Shown: piece by piece, positions 12,996 through 24,018 of the stretch | How positions within the stretch are numbered: position 1 is the stretch's first letter | Layout: every line of letters starts with the position of its first letter | Assembly (NCBI GenBank): GCA_026413225.1 | Contig: CM048552.1 | Location: 190,746,053-190,810,052, forward strand | DNA from: Otis tarda | Taxonomy: Eukaryota > Chordata > Aves > Otidiformes > Otididae | Direction of reading: 5' to 3' | Length of the DNA: 64,000 nucleotides | Notes under the pieces: model-generated | Told to the model about the DNA's origin: nothing | Databases searched by the model: none | What the model saw: only the letters and a program-made list of their open reading frames with translations | Translations under genes and position numbers: made by a program

Positions 12996-15900
12996 TTCAC
13001 CAAAAGATTTAATCAAAATACCATTTTCTGATTTAAAAAAGTTTTAAAGAAAAATTTCCATTCAACTATTCTTCTGTTTGTACAAGTATACCACCTGCTG
13101 GTAGCAATATTATTTTGTTTCTTAAGCACCTTGTGCGTCAAATTAAAGGAAGAATAGAAGTGGTTGCCCTCTGAACACAGGAGTCCTCATGAAATAGTAC
13201 AACTTTTTTGAAAAATTGTCTGGAAAGTATTTTGCCATTTTACAGCTATAATCTATAAGTAATCAGGCAAACATTTCAGAAGAAAAAACTTGTTTACCTC
13301 AATTTTAACAAAGTAAAATGCTGATTTAATAAACTAAATGGAAAATGTTTTAGGACAACTATTAATTTTGCCATAAAGATGTTGGTTTTTTAATAAGGTT
13401 AACTTTAATAGATCAAGTTCTTATGATATTATCTAAAGTATTCACAGAAATAAAGTTGTTTTTTTTTTTTAAATCAAGCAGTCAATGTAGCTCATCTCTT
13501 GGAGCTTCAAATATTAAATATTACTCCAGCAACAATTCTGTAGATAGCCTTTTTCTGATAATACAGCTTGCTACTTCTGTTCAGTTTTTCAACCAAGTAT
13601 ATTTGAGTCAGAAGCACAGTGACTCAGTTGCACTAAAACCCACATAAACTGGTGTTATGACCAATGGAAAGTAAGTGAACTGTCTCTTGTAGTTATGTTT
13701 CGCCTCAGTATAGCATCTTATTGTCTGACTCCCTTCTTGCACAGAAATTCATTTAAGATAAAACAAAACCCAGCCCCCCAAAAAACAACCCTTGCCCATC
13801 TAATCGGGTTTTTTTAAGTGTTATTTGCTCGGTTCAGGCGTAGTACTGAAAATGGAAGAGAGAGAACAATTTATTCAAATCTCACAGAGACAGTCTCCTC
13901 CTTTGCCTTCTACGATATTTTGCTCCTGAGTGAAATGAACACCATTAGGTTCTTTAGGTAGCTTTTTTCTACCTTTTCTGAAAAGAAAAAGAAATCCATT
14001 TTCCCTTTGAATTCTGAATGGCAACAATGCCATCATGTTAACAAATTCAGATAAGCAAATCTAGAGGTTGAGGTCCCTCCCCAGCTTGCTGTAAATGTCA
14101 CCCCCATACTGTCCACATCAGCACATCACAGAAGTTCTGAGATTTTGCAGATGTTACGATGAAGCAGGCACCTTCTACAAGAAAGACAATTTACTTTGTA
14201 TTTGAAGACTGTTATCCATCATATTCAATATATAACTAGGGACAAAAGGGTCCTAGCTTCTAAAAAAAAGAAAAAAATTTAAGGCTTATGTGACTTATCT
14301 GCAACTCCAGAAGAGTTAAACACTAGCTAAAAGTTGCTTCAGTTAGGATTACTGTGTCTCAACAACTGAAAAAACAGTCCCAAGTTCTCAAAGTGGGCAT
14401 CCAAAGTAAGAAAGCTTGTGGAAGCTCGTTGAAACTTTGGTGCCTCATTGGCTTACTTAAAGGTGAAGCATGAAAGGCTCAGACTTGTAAGCAGGGATAA
14501 TGTATGTGACTGCTGATGAGGATGCTGCTCCAACTGTCTACTCCATTCCAGATGCACAGATTAAAGTGTCTGAATTTCTTGTGAAAGAACTACTGAAGAA
14601 GCTACTGAGCATACAAACTACAGTCCAGTTTCAAGGCAAACCAGAAATGACTTGTCAAAAAATCTAGAGCTGTACTTCTAACATAAAACAGCAAGGTTGA
14701 GGTAGACAGCTAGGACTCGTTATCTCATTAGTTCCGTTAGTAAGTCATAGCTCAAAGGCTATGGTATCTAGGAATAATTTTTTTTTTTGTCTCAAAATCT
14801 TCAGTTAGAAGAAATAAAAAAATATTTTATCTAAATATTTTAAAATTGCTATTCTAAAACTAAGACACACAGGTTTTTTTTTCCCTAATACTATTTCTTA
14901 ACAACTCATAATGAATTACTGTTTCAAACCTTTATAAATTATTCAAACCACAACTGTTTAAAGACAGCTAACTTATAAACCTGGCGTTGAGATGAAATAA
15001 TTAGCTTCCCTGAGGCCTATCAACACACAGCAACAGTAATCAAAATCTAATAAATAAAAAATAAAGTTTTACCTGGGCAATTATTTTACTTTCCATCACG
15101 CAGAGCAGTTTGTTAAAATGCAAGTCTAATAACATACTATTTTAAAAGAATTATTATTTTTGCAAAATGCTGTTTCAAGCTTGGTAATCAGAAATCTTTG
15201 AATTCAAAATTTATAGGAGTCTGAAGTTTTACACTTTCTGCAAGTTTTTTTTGGGACAGATTTATTTTTCTCCTAAGTATCATCTGGAAGTACAGCATAG
15301 GTTAAGAAAAAGCATACATCTAACTTTAAACCTAATATTGTTCTTAAGAACTGAAACAAAGACATGCTGGCCAATTAGTGGATACGTCTTGACTGTTGTA
15401 TAAACAGTTATTCCTGTCCACAAATGCAACTTGTATTGATGACCTAAACATAGCCAAGTGGCATAGCCATGAATGCTATAGAATTTTTAATAGAGACCAT
15501 GTTCACAATACTATCAAATAAATGGTGAAGTAATATTAACTTTGAATTTTTTTTGTTCCTGGGAATTTTTGTAAGAGCTAAGAAACCAGCTTGGCAAGTA
15601 AATCCAAACTGTTCTATTTATACTTTATTTCTGACAGTCAAGAGAGTCTTTAGAAGTATAGAAAAAGTCTTCTACAAACATCCCAAAATATATCAGCATG
15701 ACCTAATGATTTATTTTTGACTCTGCAAAACTCATGGGAGAAGAAGCAGACATGACATTAAAAAAAAGACAACACAATTAAAACTTCCTTAATCTCTGTC
15801 TTGAAAAAAAAAAAAATCTATATTTTTCTGAGTTTTGAAAAACAAGCAGCATAGGCTTTAAAGAATTTTTGCATATAAAGTATTTGACAATCTCTTATTC

Positions 15901-16312
15901 TAGATATGCTTTTAATATTTTCCTTCCTTATAGCTACTTAATCTGTTAAGCAATACTGTGTAACAATTATGAAACACAGCTGATTTTTCCCTTGTGTAGC
16001 ACACGTGGCATGACCACATGTATCTTCTGCATTTTCTTTGTACTTCCATAGTTCAGTTGATATTGTATAGTATGATTTCCTACAGAAATATGCTTTACAA
16101 ATATAATATAGAATGTATACTTGGCTGTATGTTCTTACTTAAATGAATACTACAGTTAAAGAAAAATCAGTAGTAGCAGTTTAACAAATGTACACAAAAC
16201 CCCACTGCTTTTCTGTGTAGAATCATCATGAGGGACTACAATACTCAACCTTGCTAATTAAGCTGATCTCATCTTTTATATATTCATTGCAGGGTTTTTT
16301 TTTAAATAATGT

Positions 16313-16428
16313 ATTGCCATAGATTTCACGGAAGATGAGAAATGAGAACAGGAGCTCAAACCCATCTATTATTGCCATAGATTTCACGGAAGATGAGAAA
16401 TGAGAACAGGAGCTCAAACCCATCTATT
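16313..16428. repeat. Exact 58-bp tandem duplication
   Basis: Copies at 16313-16370 and 16371-16428 are identical over all 58 bp, beginning attgccatagatttcacgg and ending cccatctatt. The next three bases also match. Complete identity implies a very recent event, or an assembly or polymorphism issue at this site. Confidence 0.9.
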
Positions 16429-16439
16429 ATTACACCAGA

Positions 16440-17130
16440 AAGGAAAGCTTACTGAGAGGATCGCTACTGAGGCAGACAATTGATGGGGGAAGGAACCATA
16501 CATCTGGGAACAGAAGGATGTGCTGCTCTTCCTTCAGAGCATGGGTAGCCACATTTCCTGATCCAAGAAAGCAAAAATCAAAAACTTCACTTGACTATGA
16601 AACACAAGCTATGAGTTGAGAACAACAACATTCTAGGAGTAGTTCAAAAGTGTGAGAAAGTGAGACTAACTGGAGCTGTATCTGTGTTTGAAGTCAATTT
16701 GATTATGGTATTTTTTTCGTCTTGCTTTCTCCGAGCTGCGAATCTGGATAATCTGAATATTTTCTGTCAAAGCTCCTTGTGATACAGGCCCTGGGAAAGA
16801 GTTGCTCATGAAGTGCTGAAAAGTCACTTGTGACTTAAGAGCCATGGAGCAGGTCATGCCAGCACTAGAGGTTCTCCAATTTCTAATGACCAACTTGGGG
16901 GAAAATATGGTCTGCTGTCTCTCTTCTTCAGCAACTTCTCTTGGAACCTCTTGCTTCATTTAGCTGCTCTAGATCTCCTCCAGGTAGCTCAAAAGAAATT
17001 ATGTCTAAAGATGTGTCAAGGTTGACTATCACCTTATTCTCGGAAGCAACTTTTTCTACAGGGACCATATTGCCTATGAGCTTGTAGAATTTGTTTTCCT
17101 TTCTTGCAGTCTGGGAGGCACAGTTCAATT
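16440..17130 (-). other. Possible decayed coding relic (two overlapping minus frames)
   Basis: Two minus-strand frames follow one another with a small overlap. The first is 17128-16928, including LIGNMVPVEKVASENK and SLDIISFELPGGDLEQL; the second is 16959-16666, beginning MKQEVPREVAEEERQQ. Both have mixed, protein-like composition unlike the low-complexity chance frames elsewhere, and a single frameshift near 16950 would join them. I do not recognise the product and see no poly-A tail or flanking duplication to prove a processed pseudogene. It could equally be an old transposon fragment or chance. Confidence 0.25.
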
Positions 17131-18450
17131 ACTGGGAAGTTAATACTAGCAATTAACAGTTATAATTTACTGGAAGATTAAGGTTGTCAAATTATGCCAA
17201 ATGATAGCTGAGCTGAGTTCCTTTTATCTGACTTAAGATGTCAACATTATTGACATGTAACTAATCAACTCAGGCCCATTTCATAGGTGATGGAGAGAAC
17301 TAGTTGCACCTTGGGAAAAGTTGGGTGATAGCAATCCTGCTGCTCTTGTCTCAAGTAACAAAGGTCTCAACAGTAGAGAAAGTAAAAACCTGGGGTTCTC
17401 ACAAAAGAATCTGGTGTCTAAGACTTGTGTTGAATTGTCAAGGGAAGGATCAGTTCAGAGAATTCACATGACTGAGTGAAATCCAAGAGGCAGGATAGAG
17501 AAAATGAGAATTATAGGCTATATGGATCCCGTTAAATGAGAGAATTGGAGAAAGTGGTTGATTGACTTATCCCAGTTTTATATTACTACAAGTAAAAGTT
17601 ACACAGAGGTGTCTTTTCATCACCTGATTGACCTGCTAAAGGGAATTCTGAAATATAAAATAGACAAAAATCACAGAAATAATCTCCCTTTGTGTAAATT
17701 AAAAAAAATTTAAAAGTTCCTCTTTTAAAGAATAAGCTTATGATTTTATTGCTATAAAACAGCAATGGAGAATTAGAGGGCCAGCATTCAAAATCCCCAG
17801 ATTCAGACTGCAAATGCCTTACTGGAAACGAAATTATTTTGAACTGATACAAAATGATACACATAAAATTACATACATTCAGGAAACAAAACCATGTAAA
17901 TTCAAGGAACAGGGAAAAAGAAAACCTAAAACTGAAAAGTCAGACTATGTTATTAAAGCAATTGCGAAAGCCTTATAGTTAAATATTTAAAAACAGAGTA
18001 CTCTTTATTATGCATGATATGGTTAAAAAATCTACAATATTATTTTTGACAGTCTGAATCTGTGGTGTAGTATGTACATATTTTAAAAGAAAAAATACAA
18101 TTTATGCCCAGTTCTAAAAAGAAGTATGTGTCTGTATACATATAAGGCTACGAGAAATCCCATTAAAGTGAAAAAAAAAAAATTAAAGTGAGACATGTTT
18201 CAGACATACGTTAGGGGCTTAATTCTACCAGAATTTGTGAAAATGCTTTAAGCTACTGATAGAATATAAATGTATTTTTTTTTTACACTACAGATTGAAC
18301 ACTGGTAGGCAAAGATATATAGAAATTGTTATTTATTACATAGAAATAAGACTTTAGTTGATGTTTGTTACCTTTTTTGTGCTTTCTAAAACAGCTCTTT
18401 TTTTTTTTAAGAAGCAACCAACTAAATCAAAAAGCCAAACTAGTAAAAAG

Positions 18451-18924
18451 CTTCAGAGGAGGGCCACCAAGATGATCAGAGGGCTGGAGCACCTCTCCTA
18501 TGAGGACAGGCTGAGAGAGTTGGGGCTGTTCAGCCTGGAGAAGAGGAGGCTCCAGGGAGACCTGATAGCGGTCTTCCAATACCTCAAGGGGGCCTACAGG
18601 AAAGATGGGGAGAAACTGTTCAGTAGGGCCTGTTGTGATAGGACAAGGGGTAATGGGTTTAAATTAGAAGGAGCTAGGTTTAGATTAGATATTAGAAAAA
18701 AATTTTTTACAATGAGAGTTGTAGAGCACTGGAACAGGTTGCCCAGAGAGGTGGTGGATGCCCCATCCCTGGAAGTGTTCAAGGCCAGGCTGGATGAGGC
18801 TCTGAGCAACCTGATCTAGTCAGGGATGTCCCTGCTCTTGCAGGGGGGTTGGACTAGATGACCTTTGAAGGTCCCTTCCAACTCTAACCATTCTATGATT
18901 CTATGATTCTATGATTCTATGATT
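18451..18924 (+). mobile_element. CR1 LINE, 5'-truncated copy
   Basis: This is the 3' end of a CR1 non-LTR retrotransposon. From 18451 the plus strand encodes the C-terminal part of the CR1 ORF2 polyprotein, downstream of the catalytic reverse transcriptase motifs: [45 protein letters not shown], and a [13 protein letters not shown] block. It stops at the normal terminator at 18817-18819. A short 3' untranslated region with ggttggactagatgacc follows, then four ATTCTATG octamers at 18890-18921. The open frame is intact over this piece, so the copy is fairly young, but it lacks the endonuclease and the catalytic domain and cannot move. The preceding stretch from 18358 is unrelated flanking sequence read in frame. 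Confidence 0.95.
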
Positions 18925-21779
18925 CAACATGCCTAGTAAGAAATGATTTTAATTGATACCAGTGTGAAAAGCTGCTAAATCAGTCTGAAAGACTATTCAT
19001 CTTTTATACAGAAAATGACTGTAGATTCTATTCTTATCTCATGCTTTATAGGATTTTTTATTAAATAAATAGTCCAAATAAAGTTCTAGAATAGGTTCTG
19101 TCCGGTATCTTATGCTTTACTTAAGCAACAAAAGCAACATGGGACTAGGTGTGTGAATATACATGTCAGTCCTGTAATCTGTATTGCTCAACAGCTGTGT
19201 TATTTTTTTCCTAATGTTTAATTGAACTAGCATAAGTCTCCTTGTCCTATCAGCAGAAGGCCAAATAGTTCAGTTCTTTCCTCTATATTGTTTTGCTGAT
19301 GGATATTTATAGATTAAGATCTTCTGTGAGTCTTTCTTTTTCCAAACTATCTAACTTAAGTTGCTTTAGTGATACTCATTTTATCACTGACTTCGAGCAT
19401 CCTTGTCTTTCTGTAGATGTTCTGTAATCTCTGCAGTTAGTGATGCGTTTCCAAACCGCACGTACAAACAAAGGCACAATATATAACGAATCTACTATTG
19501 TTTTAATAGCAATATCCTCCCATGGAGTAGTAAAGCTGAATTATGGACCAAGAAGCCAGGTGCTCTTTCTAGTTTAACTCTGAATCTGTCAAAAGTTTCT
19601 TGTGTGGTTTTATGACACTCCCTAGCCCTTCTCCTCCTAAAAAAATAATGTGTTCTTCTTCATGGTAAAAAAGTGTTCCGCTTTAATTTATCCCCTGGAA
19701 AAAAAAAAAAAGTTATACTTCCTTTATGTAGCTTTAGGGAGAGGTTAAGAAAATGACACTGTACCACAGTATCTATATACAGTGCTATGAAAATACTCTT
19801 GCTTTACCCTGCACCACACTTAGAATATTGTGTTAGGAATTAATTCCCTATACTAGCAATATTATCTTCCAAACAGGCAGCATAACTCAACAGATTGATT
19901 ATGAAAAAAACCACACTCTTAACAACAACTGCAGTGTGTCTATGACTGTACTGATTTGGTGATCAGTAAGAAGCCAGTATGATTCAGAACTTACTCCCTA
20001 TCAGTAATCAGATCACCTGTCAAAATTTCTTTACTTGATAGAGAGTCCTGTTGATGCTATCTGACCAGCCTTTGGTCAGCAGCAGGACCGTCAGTCCTTG
20101 CACAACAAAAACCCCTTTGCTGATAACTCATAAATATCTGTGCAGCCTTCAGCGCAGCTAACATGGTAGAAAAGAAATACACTAAAAATCTCACACTCAA
20201 GGGAACACAAAGTTCATAACTGACTCTCAGTAATACACCCCTCTCAGACACTAATTCGCTAGAGTTCTATCAATCATCAGTTAACAGTCACAAATGCAGT
20301 CATTTCTTCCTTTAGGGCCTAGTCTGCCACCATGAAAATGGCTGGAACCATTCAGAGTCTGCCTTTAGGACAGATAAGTTCGTAAGAAACACTGAAAACT
20401 CAGAGTAGAAGGAAATCACAGAAACATTATGGAGGATTGTTGGATGAGCTGGTAATTGTTAATTTATTTACAGTACTTGGTGTTTTCACTACAAATGTTT
20501 ATAAAAACTGTTTAGTGAACATCTCCAAAACCTTCATTTGCCTGCAGCAGGCCTTTGAAATTAAGCAGGAAGAAAGCAACCAGGCTACAGCATTGCTCTT
20601 TCTGATACTAAATGCTTTTCTGGTGTAAGTGAGACATATATTCTTGAAAAAAATATGTGTTCTACTTCTGTTCTGTAGGACACTGTTGGCAGCATACCAA
20701 AATAACAAAATTAAACGAGCACAATACAGTCATAATGCTCTGATGATTCTAGAGCAGCAGTAGACTCAGCACTAGGACTACATGGAAACCTCTAGAAAGA
20801 CAAAGAGGAATCTCTCCCTCCTTTGGGAGATCTCTACTCCCCAGATTAATTTTTTGCCCAAGAGTCACTATATGTCATTTGGTGCTTACAGTGTACGCAC
20901 TAGGGGAAGAATCATGGTCACTCACCCTGATTTTCAAGTTAAATTTGCAAGCAAAGGATTTTTAATTTGCACATTGCATATTATAAATCAGATAAACCAC
21001 TATTCAGTACTGTGAAATACACATACGTTCTACCTTCACCAACATCCAAAGGCACCAGAATGCAATTCACTATACAGCATTACGCCTGCAGTCTTCTGGA
21101 GATACTCTGAGAGCCTCTGACAGCAAATCAAAATTATTTTTTTCAGGCTTTGTCAACAAAGTATTCCTCTCTCAAACATACACACCAATCATAATTTGTG
21201 CCTAGACTGTTACAGCTGATTCTATCTGAAGGTAAATACAGTTATACAAGAAAAGCTATGGTGGACACAACATGCTTCACCCATGAATCACTAAAGTTTT
21301 GTGGAATGAAACACTGACAGCTTTTTTTGATGATGCTATCTCATTTTACATTAGTAAAACATTAATAGAAATGGAGAATGAAAGGACTACGACCATACAG
21401 CTGTGGCCCAGGTTCATCCCTTACCACATTGCTCGAACGCAGAATCCAAGCCTTCACTCTTTATCCCCTTTTGAAAATATTGAGTCAGTGTAGATGTGTG
21501 GATTTGGTTGAGGAAGATTTAGTCACTCCTGGTTAGCTTCCTAAAGGCAATAAAGCTACAATCTGGCACAGTGCAGATGGGGGAGGTGAGTGGGGAATGA
21601 GACAGAAGCCAAGTACATGTGTATGTTATTCTCTTCTCTCTGGCTATTATACAAAGTAAAATAGCTCCAGCCAGAAAGATTAACAGAGACCTACTCCAGA
21701 ATAAACTACAGCCTGCTAGGAGAGTCTATGGGAAGGTGGACAAGGCCATTTCAGACCTCCCCAGCTAAAGAACAGAGCC

Positions 21780-21885
21780 ATAAATGAGAGGAATATGATG
21801 GTGATCTTTAAGATTATGAATGGCATCAAGATGGTGAATAGGCAACAAGAACTCACTATTTCTTGTAAGAGAAGAGCTAGGGTGA
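21780..21885 (+). mobile_element. Ancient CR1-type LINE, left part (interrupted by LTR)
   Basis: The plus strand resembles, from memory, an old amniote CR1 family: a gaggaatatgatggtgatct stretch, then a peptide like ILKIMNGIKMVNRQQELTIS followed by CKRRAR. This is the ORF2 C-terminal region. Homology stops abruptly at the LTR boundary at 21885 and resumes after 23022, which shows that the LTR inserted into this LINE. The copy is heavily diverged. Sequence upstream to about 21650 may also belong to it, but I could not align it. Confidence 0.7.
21881..21885. repeat. Target-site duplication, left copy (ggtga)
   Basis: ggtga directly precedes the LTR start and is repeated directly after its end at 23023-23027. 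A 5-bp duplication is what class III (ERVL-type) integrases usually produce; class I usually gives 4 bp and class II usually 6 bp. Confidence 0.85.
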
Positions 21886-22058
21886 TGTTCTGGTTTTGCT
21901 AGTGGGGGGGGGCCTAAGGTGGTAGCTTCTGTAGGAAACTGCTAGAAGTCGCTCCCCTTTGTTTAGTGGACTTGGTCGGGCCTAGGGCAGAACCGCTGCT
22001 GGCCAAGGCCGAGCCAATTGGTAGCAGAATGTTCCGTGATAACGCCTCTGCGATAACG

Positions 22059-22066
22059 TATTTAAG
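22059..22066 (+). promoter_or_regulatory. TATA-like box of the solo LTR
   Basis: TATTTAAG lies about 170 bp into the LTR, after two gataacg/gtgataacgc repeats and before an A-rich and GC-rich transcribed region. It is the likely core promoter of the former provirus. Whether it is active now cannot be seen. Confidence 0.5.
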
Positions 22067-22414
22067 TAGGGGAAAACAGAAAAAAAAGAGGAAGAGAAGA
22101 TGTGAAGCAGCTGAATGGGGGGCAGAGAGGGGGAGGCGTGAGCCTCATGGGCCTTGCAGGCCTCACCCTCTGGCCTCCCGCCGGGCAGCCGACTGGGCCC
22201 AACTCGGCCCGGCCCGGCTGCAAGAAGTGGAGAGGAGATGAGAAGTGAATTAGATGTAAAAAGGATCCTGAGAGGCGTCTGCCAGCCTGTTGTAAGGAAC
22301 GGCTGCAGACGCCAAGGTCAGTGAAGAAGGAGGGGGAGGAGTAATGCGGCTCCTGGCCAAGGTTCCTCTGCAACTCGTGGTGACGACCATGGTGGAGCGG
22401 GTTGTCCCCCTGCA

Positions 22415-22606
22415 GCCCATGGAGGTCCACGGAGGGGCAGAGATCCACCTGCAGCCCGTGGAGGACCCCACACCAGAGCAGGTGGAGGCCTGAAGGAGGC
22501 TGTGGCCCGTGGAGGGCCCGCTGGGACAGCTGTTCTAGAGGGACTGCACCCCGTGGAGGAGATGACCCACGCTGGAGCAGTTTCATGAAGGACTGTGGCC
22601 CGTGGG
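22415..22606 (+). repeat. Degenerate GC-rich motif array inside the LTR
   Basis: GCCCATGGAGG or close variants (GCCCGTGGAGG, CCCCGTGGAGG, GCCCGTGGGAAGG) occur near 22415, 22454, 22505, 22549 and 22598, spaced roughly 39-51 bp. This looks like an internal tandem array that has diverged within the LTR. Confidence 0.6.
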
Positions 22607-22834
22607 AAGGACCCCACGATGGAGCAGAGGAGGAATGTGAGGAGTTCTTCCCCCGATGATGACACAGCGGCATAAAACAATGCGTGATGAACTGACCGCG
22701 ACCCCCATTCCCTTTCCCCCCGCCCCGTGCCGCTCGGGAGGGGAAGGTAGTAGAGATAATGTTAAGCCCGGGAAGAGGGAGGGGTGGGGGGAGGTTATCT
22801 TGTTCCCTGTCTCATTCTCCTGCTAATTTTAGAA

Positions 22835-22840
22835 AATAAA
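22835..22840 (+). terminator. AATAAA polyadenylation signal of the solo LTR
   Basis: AATAAA, within agaaaataaatgaatag, lies about 185 bp before the LTR end. That is the expected place for the R-region polyadenylation signal. Its orientation is opposite to NBEA, so it should not truncate the host transcript. Confidence 0.55.
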
Positions 22841-23022
22841 TGAATAGTTTTCCCCAAGTCGAGTCTGTTTTGCCCATAACGGTAACTTTAAGGATTTCTC
22901 CCCGTCCTTATCTCAAACCTTGAGCCATTTTTCTTATATCATCTCCTCCTATTCTCTCAGAGGGTGGGGGGAGCGAGAGAGAGACTGCGTAGTCTGGTCC
23001 CGATCGGGGCTGAACTACAACA

Positions 23023-23027
23023 GGTGA
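23023..23027. repeat. Target-site duplication, right copy (ggtga)
   Basis: This is identical to 21881-21885 and immediately follows the terminal CA of the LTR. The interrupted LINE sequence continues directly from it. Confidence 0.85.
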
Positions 23028-23405
23028 ACATACAGTTATTAAGCAATGAGTTCAAAACAAATGAAAGTGCACTTTATGTGATTTTCTCACACAACATACT
23101 CAAGTGTGGAACTCCATGCTATGCCATATCATGGACAGCAGAAGTTTACAAAAGATCTTAAAGAGATTAGACATTTCCTGTCATAGAGGGAAAAAAAACC
23201 CTACCAAAAGTTATTAAACTCAAGGATATCACCCCTGTCTCAGGAAGTCCCTGAGCTACAATTTGTTGAAAGCTGGAAGGATATGCTGAGGGAGTATCAT
23301 GATAAAGTCACCTAAGGAAACACTACACTTCTCCCTTGGCCTCCTCTGCTGGCAGCCAACAAATAGCAGAGTAGAAGACTTGTAACCTGATTCTTGTAGT
23401 TTGCC
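23028..23405 (+). mobile_element. Ancient CR1-type LINE, right part (after LTR)
   Basis: This is the continuation of the LINE at 21780-21885. The stretch with gttcaaaacaaatgaaagtg, the ctcacacaacat box, gtgtggaactccatgc and the cagaagtttacaaaag region follow in the order I know for this old amniote CR1 family (the end of ORF2). The 3' untranslated region then shows the ctgtctcaggaagtccctga and gaaagctggaaggatatg blocks. The last part, near 23340-23405, is only weakly alignable. The copy is far more decayed than the LTR it hosts. Confidence 0.7.
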
Positions 23406-23979
23406 GTTATATAATTTTCCACTGTTATTTTGGGGCTGATTCCCCAGTGCCACCAAAACAGCCCCATGTCAACTGAGCTTCAGCCAATTAACTTTCAGGT
23501 TAACAGCAGTACTAGGTAATTCATGCCATTGCTCAGCTAATGAGCATAGGGCAGTGCGTCCTCAGCAGGAAGACTTAGGCTCTGTAATTCCTCTTTAGAA
23601 GAACGTATATTTGGCACAAATTGTGTTCATACAAAGGACAAGACATAAGAAATTCATTGGTCTTGATATACAAACTAACTTATAGCATAAACCCCCTTAT
23701 GTTTATAAGCTTTTAATTTTTAAAAATGTCATATAGTACTTACATGCACTGCCAAGTCACAAAGAGTATTCTGTAACATTTTAGTAAGAAGATTGAGTTA
23801 TAATCTTAACATTGATTCTTTTGTAAGTGCAGTAAATACAATTCTAAACTGTTAAGTAAGGAAAATTAATACAAACATGAAAGAAATTCACCGAGCTTTA
23901 TCAATATTATGGCATTCTGCTAATATAGAAGAGAAATCACCCTAGCTGCACTTCAACTGATTAAATACAGAATCTGCAA

Positions 23980-24018
23980 TTTCTTTTTCTGTTTTCTTTT
24001 TCTTTCTTTTTCTTTTTA
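23980..24018. repeat. Polypyrimidine (CTTTT)n-like tract
   Basis: A nearly pure run of C and T with repeated tctttt units. It is not next to an exon boundary, so I treat it as a simple repeat. Confidence 0.6.

Larger units (their letters stand above)
21886..23022 (+). mobile_element. Solo LTR of an avian endogenous retrovirus, ERVL-like
   Basis: This 1137-bp element starts TGTTCTGG, ends CTACAACA (the canonical TG...CA ends) and is bounded by 5-bp ggtga duplications. It has a TATA-like TATTTAAG box at 22059 and an AATAAA signal at 22835, in the order expected for U3-R-U5. The middle (about 22090-22740) is strikingly GC-rich and repeats a GCCC(G/A)TGGAGG-like motif about every 40-50 bp. No gag, pol or env sequence and no second LTR lie next to it, so it is a solo LTR left by recombination between the two ends of a provirus. 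Assignment to ERVL rests on the 5-bp duplication and on general resemblance to avian LTRs. Open frames up to 203 codons inside it (for example minus 22062-22673) overlap on both strands and reflect GC content, not genes. Confidence 0.88.

Noticed and set aside
22062..22673. Minus-strand 203-codon frame and overlapping plus and minus frames at 22250-22680
   Set aside because: They lie in the GC-rich interior of the solo LTR, overlap each other on both strands and have biased composition. They are by-products of base content.
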